A stretch of DNA of 64,000 nucleotides from CAVSVP01 sp963731125 (lineage in GTDB: Bacteria > Pseudomonadota > Gammaproteobacteria > Competibacterales > Competibacteraceae), in NCBI GenBank assembly GCA_963731125.1, contig CAVSVP010000024.1, positions 62,001 through 126,000 on the forward strand, read 5' to 3'. The notes under the pieces were generated by a model. That model did not search any database. It was not told where the DNA came from and saw only the letters and a program-made list of their open reading frames with translations. The position numbers and the translations under genes are program-made. Positions 45,407 through 54,373 of the stretch are shown here, in pieces. Each line of letters opens with the position of its first letter. Positions within the stretch are counted from its first letter, which is position 1.

Positions 45407-45431
45407 GCGCATCTAAAACTCGGTGGAGGGG
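44566..45431. repeat. 866-bp inverted repeat, left arm
   Basis: This stretch equals the reverse complement of 46848-47713. It contains the ORF-less intron plus 25 bp of the ISKra4 terminal repeat. All open frames inside it are mirrored exactly in the other arm, so I see no indels. Confidence 0.9.
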
Positions 45432-45495
45432 GTTAAGCGGCATGGCATAACTTGCTACTCTATTGGCTTACCACGTCCCAGAAGAGGATCGCCCT

Positions 45496-46866
45496 ATGCC
45501 CTGCCGGAGTGCCATGTTACGAGAGCACGATACGCGTTGACAAGCCCCGGTTGAGGAAATGCGGCGAGCGACAACGCTTTTTGAGCTGGTGCGGGCCGGT
45601 TGGGTGGTGGTCCGCATAGCGGCGGTATGGTGGCTCGAAGAACGGTGACGAGCGTTAGCCGAGCCCAAGCCGCTGTGGCCGCTTTGCGCCGTGTGCGGAC
45701 ACCGGCGGCGCAGTGGCGGCTTTCGTTCCCGGCAACTGATGACGCTGTTTGGTGAGATTCATTGAAAGCGGCGTGTTGGGTGTTGTCCTGAGGGTTGCTC
45801 CGGGCACGTCGTGCCCCTGGATCAAGCGCTGGGGTTAGCCCCGCAGCAGCGCTACGGCGCCGAGGTCCAGGCGTTGGGCTGTCGGTTAGCCGTGGTTGTT
45901 CCCTACGAGACAGCAGCGCGCCTGTTACACCAACTCACCGGTATTGCCATTGTACCGGGGACGGTGTGGAACTGGGTTCAACGGCTGGGGCAACAGCTCG
46001 TTCGGGAGGTCGAAGCGGAGCTGCAGGCGTTGGAAGCGGGCGATTGTCGGGGGCAGGAAAGCGTGCTGAGCGTGCGGCAAGGCCAGCCGATGGTCATCGG
46101 TGCCGAGGGGGTCATGGTGCCCTTTCGCCCTCAGCCGGGTAGCCCCAAGGGCAAGACCCGTTGGGGGGAAGTCAAAGTAGCCATCGTTGCTCGGCTGGGC
46201 CGGTGGGTGAACCGGCGGGGCAAGGCGGTGACGCGGCTGGCACAGCGCCGGTTGGTGGCCGTGCACGGGGGGTTGGAGGCCTTACAGGCCCGGCTCTGGC
46301 GCGAAGCCCTGCGCCAGCAGGTGTGCAGTATTCCTCAAGTGATTTGGCTCAGTGACGGCGGCCGAGGCTTTTGGAATCTGTTCGAGCGTTGCTTTAAGCG
46401 GCTTGGGGTGATCGGCATCCGGGATTTTTATCACGCCGCCCAGTATCTCTATAAAGGCGTCAAAGCCGCCTGCGATGGCCGCCCCCAGCGCTGGCAAGCG
46501 CACTTTACGCGTTGGCGTCATCAGCTCCGTCATGGTCGCCAACAACAGGTGTTGGCCGAGATCGAACGGCTGCTCGCTTCGCCATCCCTACCCAAAACAG
46601 CGGTTCAGACGCTCAGCAATCTCCAGCACTATCTCAATGCCCATCAGGCGCATCTCGATTACCCACGGTTCAAGGCTCACGGATGGCCGATCGGCAGTGG
46701 TCTCGTGGAAAATGCCTGCAAATGGCTCATTCAGCAACGCTTTAAAGGCGTGGGCATGCGCTGGCGTGAAACCGGCTTCGATCATCTCCTGCATCTTCGC
46801 CTGGCTTGGATCAATCAGCGGTTGGATCAGGTACTCCCGACTCTACACCCCTCCACCGAGTTTTAG
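45496..46866 (+). pseudogene. ISKra4-family transposase with three in-frame TGA codons
   Basis: The C-terminal 351 codons (from 45811) are open and show ISKra4 features: GTVWNWVQRLG, a first Asp in VIGAEGV/WLSDGGRG, and the C-terminal WPIGSGLVENACKWLIQQRFKGVG with the catalytic Glu and MRWRETG. Upstream the same frame extends to ATG 45496 (MPCRSAMLREHDTR) but has TGA at 45538, 45646 and 45763. The last two stand where the family usually has Trp (LEER-W, EIH-W-KRR). Upstream text such as FELVRAGWVVVRIAAVWWLEE supports one original frame. It is probably inactive. Confidence 0.75.
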
Positions 46867-47481
46867 ATGCGCGTGCGACGTGAAAGACACGTCGATAATT
46901 GTCCAACCGAAGGACCGGTAGTGGACCCATTGTTCAGCCAACGGTAGCCTAGGGGCAGTGCGGGATGGGTAACCGTCCGGTGCGAAGCGCCCTGACAATG
47001 TACCCCCCTTGGGGCGCTGCGGGTTGCGAGAGCCGCAGCGCGATTCTGCCAGCAGCTGGTGGATGAGGGGCTAGGCTGGAGGGTATGGCAAGCGGAGGCG
47101 AACGGCTGATAAACGTCGTTAAAAACGACAAGCCCAAGCGGCTGATAGGCTTGAACCAAAAGGTAAGTGGCCCGGTTATTCTGCTGCGCATTCAGCATAC
47201 GCTGACTATTGTGCCACCGGCGAAGAGGCCGTGCCTAACCCCTTCTTGTTATCGGCGTGGAACACGGTAAGCCCGTATCCCTGCCCTCCTGGGGCAGGCG
47301 GACCGCAAGGGCCGCTGTGGGGGCTGCGGGTAAAGGAGGAGGGAGCAAGCGAAGGCAGGTCGGTAATCGATCTGATAGGGGTTGAGCCGAGAGCAACATT
47401 ACCCCACGCGAAAGCGGGCTGACTTCCCTCTGGTCTTTCATCACGAGAGAGTTTGGCAAACCGACTTAGGAGACAAGGCAG

Positions 47482-47640
47482 ATGACGGCAGCAACGACTG
47501 CTGGTGCGGTTTCCCTCGCGACGATGAACGGGCCGGCCATTGACCGGCCGGCAAAAGGTACATCGTAACGGGCGTCGGCCCCAAGCGCGTATCGTGAAGG
47601 CGGCAAGCCGCGTCCGAGTACGGGCGTTAGAAAGGCTTGA
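47482..47640 (+). pseudogene. N-terminal stub of a group II intron reverse transcriptase
   Basis: From ATG 47482 (AGGAG upstream) the frame reads MTAATTAGAVSLATMNGPAID. After a frameshift it continues RQKVHRNGRRPQARIVKAA and VRALERLE. This matches the conserved start of LtrA-type intron proteins. The remaining 400 or so codons are deleted and the sequence joins directly to domain V. A mirror copy lies in the left arm. Confidence 0.65.
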
Positions 47641-47672
47641 GCGGCTTGAGGTGAAAACTTCACGAGCCGTTC
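47639..47672 (+). ncRNA. Group II intron domain V (ORF-less intron)
   Basis: A 34-nt hairpin: GAGCGGCT pairs with AGCCGTTC, the catalytic AGC triad is at positions 2-4, a 2-nt AC bulge follows the lower stem, and a GAAA tetraloop is closed by U-A. This is the canonical domain V form. Confidence 0.8.
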
Positions 47673-48256
47673 TTAGGGGGCGGGGTTGCAGCAATGTGGC
47701 CCTGCTACCCGACGTGCGCCAGGCATGGCGCGTAGCGCCCTGACGGGCGCTGGCAACCGGAAGGCGAAAGCCGACCGGGAAGTGACTAGCGGGTGAAAGT
47801 CCCTTGGAGGCCGTGATGACAGGAACTCCTAGCCGAACCGCAAGGGTGTCCACCGCGAGGTGGAATCCGAAGGAAGCGGAAGGCAAACGTCCGACCCGAG
47901 GCACACGAACCGCATGTGAGGCATCGTCTCGTGGGTGAGGAAGCGTTGGTGTCCGAAGCCCGAAGTCATCCGGAACGAGCCGGTGTCTATGCGGCGGGGA
48001 TGGCCGGAAAGTCACGCGTCTTACCCTGGGAGATCTGTCCACCTGCCTTGGGCTAGAGCAACCGAGAGGTTGGTCGATGAGTGAACAGAAGTCAGCAGAC
48101 GGCAGAGTAGGTAAGCGTCAGGCGAAGCTATTGAGGCACTCCGAGACCGAAAGGTGGAGCGAACAGATAGGCCGAGCCGTAACGACAACCACCGAAGGCC
48201 TGAACAAGGGAACCCGGCCCGATGCCGGAATCTCGATTGCTGAAGGAGACACAGAC

Positions 48257-48800
48257 ATGACAACGGAGACGTTGCCACGACCTGGGAAGGAGGCGGCCGG
48301 CAGTCGCCATGAGCCTGGTGTTGGGTGTCAAGCGGTAACGGCGGCGACGGAATCCATCGGACCACCGACTGAAGCGTTGATGGAGCAGATGCTAGACAGG
48401 GAAAACCTACGCAACGCGCTGCAGCGGGTACAGGCCAATAAAGGGGCACCGGGCGTGGACGGGATGACCGTTGACGAGTTACCGGCCTCCCTGCGTGAGC
48501 ACTGGCCCGCGACCCGAGAGCAGCTACTCAAGATGACCTACCTGCCATCGCCGGTGCGGGAAGTATTGGTGCCCAAGCCGGGGGGTGGCCAGCGGATGCT
48601 CGGTATCCCTACCGTATTGGATCGGTTCATTACCCAAGCGATATGGCAGGTGATGGGTCCCCTCTTCGAACCTGGATTCTCAGAGCACAGCTATGGGTTT
48701 CGCCCCGGGCGTAGCGCACACCAGGCGGTGTTGCAGGCGTGTAGCTACCTGGCCGAGGGGTACCGATGGGTGGTCGATATGGATTTAGAAAAGTTTTTCG
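48257..48800 (+). pseudogene. ltrA: Intron 2 reverse transcriptase/maturase, N-terminal part
   Basis: ATG 48257 (AAGGAG 8 nt upstream) begins MTTETLPRPGKEAAGSRHE. Reverse transcriptase blocks follow: NKGAPGVDGMTVDELPASL, PVREVLVPKPGGGQRMLGIP, and YGFRPGRSAHQAV. The last block reads VVDMDLEKFF, where the first catalytic Asp lies, and is cut there by intron 3 at 48801. The gene resumes at 53250 with DQVNHDLL. The broken gene cannot make a full protein unless intron 3 is spliced out. Confidence 0.8.
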
Positions 48801-49150
48801 GTGCGCCGGGAGACCGGCAGGAGGTAAGAGGTGCAAGTCCACGACAGTGAAGGGCTAGCGACCCACACTGGTCCCGAGTCATGCGCCTATGTCCGCGAGG
48901 GCATGAGCGAAGCGTTGACAGGGGAGCGTATAGGCCAGCCCTTGAGCGGCGAAAATTCCGTTTGGGGTGCCGATGCTCTCGAAAAGGCAGAAGGCAACAT
49001 GGGCCGGCGCGAGAGCGCGAGTGCCTGCCCGACCCTGCGTCGTCTGAGACCCTGGCATGTACGTACGCCTCCTGAACGGGAACCGGGAGATCTGCGTTAC
49101 CGTCCGCCGTCGTTGGCGGGCCGCATTGGGAAGGCCAGAGGCCGACGCCG

Positions 49151-49794
49151 ATGATGAACGGAGCGCAGAAGTCAGACTCACTGATAGTACCGATGAAACC
49201 GGCGAACAAGGCGGGGCGACCCGAGGCGGAGTCGGTGGAGGGAAGCAGTGGGATCGAGAGGCATGCGGGTGTGCAAAGCATGGTCCGGACGCAGAGCCGG
49301 GACGCCGTGTCCCAGGCGCAGGCTCGCATACGCGAAGCGGTAAACAGAAACAAGGGGGAGAAGCTGACGGCGCTCCTGCATCATGTCACGATTGACTGTC
49401 TGCGGGGGTCATTTCTGCAACTGAAGAAAGAGGCCGCCGCGGGGGTTGATGGCACGCCATGGGAGGAGTACGCGCAAGGGCTCGAGGGTAACCTCGAAGA
49501 CCTTCATCGGCGAATTCACACCGGAGCGTACCGGGCGCGGCCCTCGCGGCGGAAGTACATACCGAAGCCCGATGGCCGGCAACGACCGCTCGGCATCGCA
49601 GCGCTGGAAGATAAGATTGTCCAACAGGCGGTGGTGGCGCTTCTCACGCCGATCTACGAATCGGAGTTTCTGGGTTTCAGCTATGGATTCCGACCGGGGC
49701 GTAGCCAGCACGATGCACTGGACGCCCTGGCCTTTGGCATCAAGGCGAAGAAGATCTGCTGGATGGTGGACGCCGACATCTCCCGGTTCTTTGA
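49151..49794 (+). pseudogene. Intron 3 reverse transcriptase/maturase, N-terminal part
   Basis: The frame from ATG 49151 (or 49154) carries the usual linker and then reverse transcriptase blocks: EAAAGVDGTPWEEY, YRARPSRRKYIPKPDGRQRP, LEDKIVQQAVVALLTPIYE, SYGFRPGRSQHDALDAL and WMVDADISRFFD. It is interrupted right after FFD by the serine recombinase element, which brings in a stop at 49796-49798. Joining 49794 to 52339 gives 1482 nt, exactly 494 codons, so the gene was intact before this insertion. Confidence 0.8.
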
Positions 49795-49883
49795 TTAGGC
49801 ATCTTGATACTCCTCTCGATGAGCCAGCGGTGGTGATCTATCACCACCGTGGTTGTCTATATAGAAAGTCTCAGCACTTGCCA

Positions 49884-51947
49884 TTACGACGAGGCCACAA
49901 AGCAGAGCTGCTGACATTGGCCGGCTTTGAGCTGTTCAAACTGGGATAGCGTATCCGGTTGATCAGGAAACAGATAGAGACCGGTGGTTGGCTCGCGGCT
50001 GGCGATGATCGTGCTGTTATTAATGCGATCATAAATCCAATAACGCGAGACCCGTAAGGCGCAGGCGATCTGGGCGACGGTGAGAAAGCCCGCCATCTGG
50101 CGGGGATGAGACTGGCTGCGTTTCACCAAGACCCGATGCTTAAGACGGGTACAGCGTACGGTATTGGGTAAGACCTCCTTGGGATTCATGGGGGAACGAA
50201 AGCCCGCGGCGGTCAGCTGTTGCGCGATGGTGATATCGTCAACCCCCTGACGCGCGAGCGCCACAATGTGGCTCTCCAACGCGGCGGCGTTGCTGAGCTC
50301 AGCCAAGGAACCTACCGGAATCGGCAGCGTCACGGTGGTGGTATCGCCGCCTTTCCAGACGATGCGCAGACGGACCTGATCGCGCTGGAGCCGATGGATC
50401 ACCACTTTGTCGATCAAACAGCGCAAGAGCGCCTTTTTCTGGGTCTGGGAGAGCACGTCGGTAGGCCATATCTCAGGCAGGGTCTGGCCGAGGGTGGTGA
50501 AAGCGGCCTTGAGATCAGCGGGCAGGTCGGGCGCTGGCGAGGCGGCTTGCTGGGCCTTCTCATCGTCCGCTTCCGCCTGCTTCAGCTCCCGCAGGGCCAC
50601 TTCCCAACGCCTTTCGAGTTCAGCGGCGACCAAGCGATTGTCGGGGTCGACTTGGTGGAACTGGCGCTCGGCGAGTGCGGCTTGATAGCGGAAGCGTTCC
50701 AGCTGCTGGCGGCGGGCCTGGGCGAGTGCCTGGGTGGCCTGCTGTTCGGCGGCCATGGCCTGCTGGTAGAGATCGAGCTCCACCGGCGACAGGGCGGCGA
50801 AGAACGCTTGCACCACGACATCATCTACCGGATCCGCAGGGATGTATTGGCAGACCGGGACACCGTATTGCTGGCGCAGATAATTGCAGAGGTAGCGCGT
50901 GGCATTCTTGTACTGAACGACCATCTTATGGCCACATTCGCCACAATAGACCAACCCATGCAACAGGGCCTTGCCAGGGCGGGGCACACCCCGGGTGTGA
51001 TGACGATCATACGCCGCATAGTTCTCCTTGAGCATCGCTCGGATGCGCTCATAGGTCTCCCAACTGATGTAGGCGGGATAGCGATGGTTCACGCGAATTC
51101 TCCACTGCTCCAGAGGCAGCTTCTGCTGGCGGGTGGGCTGCGGGCCAGGACCGGGGTGGACGGTGCGCGTGCGCCCATAGGTAAACGCCCCGGCATAGGC
51201 CGGATGCTTGAGAATGGACAGGATAGCGGCTACGGTAGGTTTGCGCCAGACCACCGCGCCGAAGCGATCGCGCCGCGGCAACGTCAGGTGCTGCGCATTG
51301 AACACCCGCAGCACCTGACTGGCCGAGCGTACCTGTAGGAAGGTGGAGAACACGAGCTCCAGGCGGCTCTGGACTTCGCGGTTGGGGTCTTTCTGCACCA
51401 CGCCGCTGGGATCACGCACCAGGCCCACCGGTAATGTGAGGGCCAAGTCGCCGCGGGCGGCTTTGTTAAGCAGGCCAGCGGTCAGCCGGGCACGAATCGT
51501 ATGCAGCTCCAGCTCGGAAATCTGCCCCTTCAGGCCGAGCAACAGACGCCCGTTGGTGCTGCCAGGATCATAAATACCGTCGCCATCGCCAATCAAACAC
51601 CCCTGATAGCCACAGAGATCTAATAGCGGGTACCCATCTGAGCAGTTGCGGGCGAGGCGCGTGACATCAAAGGACAGAATGATCCCCACCTCGCCCAGGG
51701 TGACCTGGGCCAGTAGGTCTTTAAAACCCGCGCGGTGTTCGGCACTGGCGGCGGTGGTACCGAGATCGCAGTCGATGACGTCGATGGCCTCGGCCGGCCA
51801 GCCCAGTTCCCGTGCCCGGCTTTGCAGGGCATACTGCAACCGCAGGCTCTCCTGGTGGCTGATGGCTTGGTGGGGACTGGACTGGCGCACATAGATGATG
51901 GCTTTGCGTGCCAGCTGTTGCGGCGTGATCAGTTCGGATGCCAGCAT
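49884..51947 (-). CDS. Large serine recombinase (resolvase plus recombinase domains)
   Basis: This 687-aa protein starts at ATG 51947. The N-terminal resolvase-like catalytic domain (about 14-160) has the nucleophile Ser in YVRQSSPHQ (23/24) and the LARNCSDGYPLLDLC segment. A Recombinase domain follows (about 180-290, KHPAYAGAFTYGRTRT), then a zinc ribbon (YCGECGHKM ... CNYLRQQYGVPVC), a long Ala/Gln-rich coiled coil (about 390-465) and a C-terminal helix-turn-helix-like part (TVAQIACALRVSRYWIYDRIN). It would catalyse integration and excision of its element. It overlaps a small frame upstream. Confidence 0.87.
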   Translation of the reverse strand: MLASELITPQQLARKAIIYVRQSSPHQAISHQESLRLQYALQSRARELGWPAEAIDVIDCDLGTTAASAEHRAGFKDLLAQVTLGEVGIILSFDVTRLARNCSDGYPLLDLCGYQGCLIGDGDGIYDPGSTNGRLLLGLKGQISELELHTIRARLTAGLLNKAARGDLALTLPVGLVRDPSGVVQKDPNREVQSRLELVFSTFLQVRSASQVLRVFNAQHLTLPRRDRFGAVVWRKPTVAAILSILKHPAYAGAFTYGRTRTVHPGPGPQPTRQQKLPLEQWRIRVNHRYPAYISWETYERIRAMLKENYAAYDRHHTRGVPRPGKALLHGLVYCGECGHKMVVQYKNATRYLCNYLRQQYGVPVCQYIPADPVDDVVVQAFFAALSPVELDLYQQAMAAEQQATQALAQARRQQLERFRYQAALAERQFHQVDPDNRLVAAELERRWEVALRELKQAEADDEKAQQAASPAPDLPADLKAAFTTLGQTLPEIWPTDVLSQTQKKALLRCLIDKVVIHRLQRDQVRLRIVWKGGDTTTVTLPIPVGSLAELSNAAALESHIVALARQGVDDITIAQQLTAAGFRSPMNPKEVLPNTVRCTRLKHRVLVKRSQSHPRQMAGFLTVAQIACALRVSRYWIYDRINNSTIIASREPTTGLYLFPDQPDTLSQFEQLKAGQCQQLCFVASS

Positions 51948-52044
51948 AAAGCACCTCCTGCATAACAGTGATTAGTTCTTCGCGGATGGCCGCTTGCAGC
52001 GCCGGGGTAAGCCGCGACCAGACAGCTTCGGAGGGGATGGACAT
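51721..52044 (-). CDS. Possible small accessory frame of the recombinase element
   Basis: The frame from ATG 52044 starts MSIPSEAVWSRLTPALQAAI and REELITVMQEVL, which looks like a genuine amphipathic helical protein, then overlaps the recombinase start and becomes low-quality. It may be a short coupled protein whose true end is near the recombinase start. I cannot assign a function. Confidence 0.3.
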   Translation of the reverse strand: MSIPSEAVWSRLTPALQAAIREELITVMQEVLYAGIRTDHAATAGTQSHHLCAPVQSPPSHQPPGEPAVAVCPAKPGTGTGLAGRGHRRHRLRSRYHRRQCRTPRGF

Positions 52045-52262
52045 AACACCTCGTATTGCGTCGCTAACGTGACCAACTCAGTCACACTCGCCAGCGTGAG
52101 CTTGCTGAGGCGGCCTTGTCGAGGGGGGGTGAGATGAGTGACGGATAAGGGGATTCGCAGCCGCATCGGGTCGCGATAAATGACGGTCACAAAACCCGCA
52201 CTGCGTGAAGACGTTGGCCACGAGAACACCGCAAATCGCCGCCCAAATAACGGATGACGCAC
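51972..52262 (-). CDS. Small protein of the recombinase element (DUF5372-like)
   Basis: The frame from GTG 52262 reads VRHPLFGRRFAVFSWPTSS and continues SVTHLTPPRQGRLSKLTLAS, ending after 96 codons; the open frame extends further upstream (TEVTEIEITD). The beginning resembles small proteins encoded just upstream of similar recombinases (DUF5372-type, THPFHPLFGREF pattern). It is probably an accessory gene of the element. The start is uncertain. Confidence 0.45.
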   Translation of the reverse strand: MRHPLFGRRFAVFSWPTSSRSAGFVTVIYRDPMRLRIPLSVTHLTPPRQGRLSKLTLASVTELVTLATQYEVLCPSPPKLSGRGLPRRCKRPSAKN

Positions 52263-52338
52263 ATCGGTGATTTCAATCTCGGTGACCTCGGTTTCTGACG
52301 GGTAGTGGAAGGGGGTATTAAGTGAAGGGGTCGTTTGA

Positions 52339-53176
52339 CACGATCAGTCATGACTGGCTGATTTGCTTTCTTGAACACCGGATCGGCGACAAGCGCATCA
52401 TCCGGCTGATCATCAAGTGGCTCAAGGCCGGGGTGCTGGAAGAGGGACAACGGATTGAAACGACAGCGGGGACACCCCAGGGATCGGTGAGCTCACCGCT
52501 GTTGGCAAATGTCTACCTGCACTCTGTCGATGACCTGTGGGTCAACCAATGGCGCGGCCGTCATGCCCAGGGGGACAGGATTGGAGTGCGCTTCGCCGAT
52601 GACACAGTGGTGGGTTTCCAGCACCGACGCGAGGGGGAGCGGTTTCTGGTCGAACTACGGGAACGGTTGGCCAAGTTTGCACTTTGTCTGCACCCGGGGA
52701 AAACCCGCCTGATTGAGTTCGGCAAGGTTGCGGCGGAACGACGAGCCAGGCGAGGGGAAGGCAAGCCAGAGACTTTCGACTTTCTTGGATTGACCCACAT
52801 CTGTGGAAAGAAAGCCGATGGAACAGGCTTCCAACTGTGGCGTAAGACCAAGCGCAACCGCTTGAAAGCCAAGGTCAGGGAGGTCAAGGAAGCACTGCGC
52901 CGGCATCTGCATGCCCCGCTCGATGAGCAGGGCCGATGGTTGAATAGCGGGTTGCGAGGCCACTATGCCTACTTCGCGGTACCGACCAATAGCGCTGCGC
53001 TCTCGGCATTCCGCCACCATATCATCGTCCACTGGATCAGGCGTCTTCGGCGTCGCAGCCAGCGCGATCGCATGACAGGGGCGCGGATGAAGAAGCACAT
53101 CGATCGGTATCTCCCACGTCCACGGATTCTTCACCCATGGCCAGAACAACGATTTCGCGTCAAATACTCGAGATAG
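52339..53176 (+). pseudogene. Intron 3 reverse transcriptase/maturase, C-terminal part
   Basis: The frame continues from the N-terminal part with DTISHDWLICFLEHRIGDKR. It includes ETTAGTPQGSVSSPLLANVY, the catalytic FADD box (VRFADDTVVGFQ, with Phe in place of the usual Tyr), LHPGKTRLIEFG, and the maturase region ending RVKYSR at 53176. Its ribosome site and start were lost to the insertion. An ATG-like start at 52322 is part of the inserted element's edge. Confidence 0.8.
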
Positions 53177-53209
53177 GAGCCGGATGCAGGAATTCTGCTC
53201 GTCCGGATC
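53177..53209 (+). ncRNA. Group II intron domain V (intron 3)
   Basis: A 33-nt hairpin that directly follows the reverse transcriptase stop: GAGCCGGAT pairs with GTCCGGATC, it has the AGC triad, a two-nt bulge (TC), and an upper stem GCAG/CTGC with a GAATT loop. A domain VI-like hairpin (CGCGGG/CCCGCG) follows before the 3' end at 53249. Confidence 0.7.
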
Positions 53210-53249
53210 TGTCCGGGGGGCGCGGGGTAACCCGCGTCCCTACCGGGAT

Positions 53250-53757
53250 ACCAAGTCAACCACGACCTGCTGATGAGTCGGGTAGCGAGGCAAATCAAGG
53301 ACAACCGACTCCTGAAACTGATCCGAGGCTATCTGAGCGCAGGGATCATGAGCGGAGGCCTGGTCGGCGCTCGACAAACCGGTACCCCTCAGGGGTCACC
53401 GCTTTCACCGTTATTGTCAAACGTCCTACTGGATGATGTTGATCAAGAACTCGAACGCAGAGGCCACCGCTTCTGCCGCTACGCGGATGACGCCACTATC
53501 TACGTCAAAAGCCGGCGTGCGGGAGAACGGGTCATGGCGTCACTGACGCACTTCCTGGAAGGCCGGCTGCGCTTGAAGGTGAATCGAGCCAAAAGCGCCG
53601 TCGATCGGCCCTGGAACCGAACGTTTCTAGGCTATACGGTGACCCGCCATCGCACACCGCGACTGAAACCCGCACCGGCGTCCGTCAAACGGGCGAAGGA
53701 TCGGATCCGTCAGATTACCCACCAGGGACGGGGTCGTAATATTCGCCAGGTGATTAA
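53250..53757 (+). pseudogene. ltrA: Intron 2 reverse transcriptase/maturase, middle part
   Basis: The frame resumes after intron 3 with DQVNHDLLMSRVARQIKDN, then ARQTGTPQGSPLSPLLSNVL and the catalytic YADD box (CRYADDATIYVKS), then GRLRLKVNRAKSAVDRP and the start of the maturase domain. It is broken after RNIRQVI by IS701 copy C at a TTAA site (53754-53757). Confidence 0.8.
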
Positions 53758-53765
53758 CTTGACAA

Positions 53766-54373
53766 CTTACCACCTATCAGTTTCTCATCACCATAGAGAA
53801 GGGGGGCAAAGGCTGCATGGTTTGTAACCGCCTGAGTAATAAACGGAGGCCCCGTTGAAACCAGGAAAGCAGGCTACGGCTGACTTTTTTGATGCGCCAA
53901 TGATCTGGATCGCTCTCGGCTTGGGCTTTTTTTCGAGGACCGTGGGATGAGACAAGGCGTCGTGGCGCCCTGCCGTCACACACCAGTACATGGCCAGTGT
54001 CATGATGAGGAGCAGCCGATCGAGGCGATCGGGATCCTGTAGTTGGGTATCTTCCAGCGCAAAACCGCGACTCTTGAAATCGGAAAAGGTCGGTTCAATC
54101 GCCCAGCGTGCCCCATAATCCAGTACGGCCGCCCGGCAGGGCGTGCAATCCATGGCAATGATCCACGGTTCGCGATGACCGGCTTCGTGCAATACGCCGA
54201 CGTGGGTCGGCACCCCCTGTTCAAAGAGGTGGACGTGGGGCACATAGCGCTCGGTCACCCCAGCGGCCAGATCCCTCGTCGTATGGACGTCACTGACGCC
54301 GATATCCACGCTCAGATTGCCCTTCAAGCGAAGTCGGTAGTGCCAACCGTGGCGGTGTAGCCAGTCAAACAAC
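53766..54373 (-). mobile_element. Truncated IS4-like copy (left member of inverted pair)
   Basis: This 608-bp segment is the right-hand half of the neighbouring full element in reverse orientation, ending in the same terminal sequence (CTTACCACCTATCAG). It encodes the C-terminal 190 or so residues of the transposase (53788 to about 54373), with several substitutions against the full copy, so the two are not a fresh duplication. Confidence 0.8.
53788..54373 (-). pseudogene. Truncated IS4-like transposase
   Basis: It encodes LFDWLHRHGWHYRLRLKGN through WAIEPTFSDFKSRGFALED (catalytic Glu region) to CSLCPPSLW. The N-terminal half with the first catalytic Asp residues is missing, so it cannot be active. 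Confidence 0.8.

Larger units (their letters stand above)
46848..47713. repeat. 866-bp inverted repeat, right arm
   Basis: This is the mirror of 44566-45431. It begins with 25 bp of ISKra4 terminal repeat and continues through the ORF-less group II intron to its 3' end. Confidence 0.9.
46873..47713 (+). mobile_element. ORF-less group II intron, right copy
   Basis: This 841-nt intron begins with GTGCGAC (group II 5' consensus GUGYG) and ends ...CTACCCGAC. It has a full domain V (47639-47672) and a domain VI stem after it, but only the first codons of a reverse transcriptase gene. It would need splicing and mobility help in trans. A second intron starts at the very next base, 47714. Confidence 0.75.
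49795..52338 (-). mobile_element. Serine-recombinase mobile element (2.5 kb)
   Basis: The insertion is bounded by TTTGA at both junctions (49790-49794 and 52334-52338); removing one copy and everything between restores the intron 3 frame. It carries a 687-aa recombinase gene and one or two small upstream genes, all on the minus strand. No long terminal inverted repeats are seen, as expected for serine-recombinase integration. Confidence 0.75.
48801..53249 (+). mobile_element. Group II intron 3, inserted in the intron 2 reverse transcriptase gene
   Basis: It starts GTGCGCCGGGAG at 48801 and ends ...CTACCGGGAT at 53249. Splicing joins TTTTTCG to ACCAAGTC and restores EKFFDQVNHD. Without the recombinase element it is about 1.9 kb. 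It has its own reverse transcriptase gene and domain V. Confidence 0.8.

Noticed and set aside
44566..47713. Large inverted repeat as a composite transposon with two flanking IS copies
   Set aside because: The arms contain a group II intron with domain V and no transposase; the single transposase lies between them, so this is one IS with introns in its ends.
47206..48042. 278-codon open frame on the minus strand across intron 1 and intron 2
   Set aside because: It is antisense to group II intron RNA and crosses a splice junction; the Arg/Pro/Ser-rich translation is typical of spurious frames over structured RNA.
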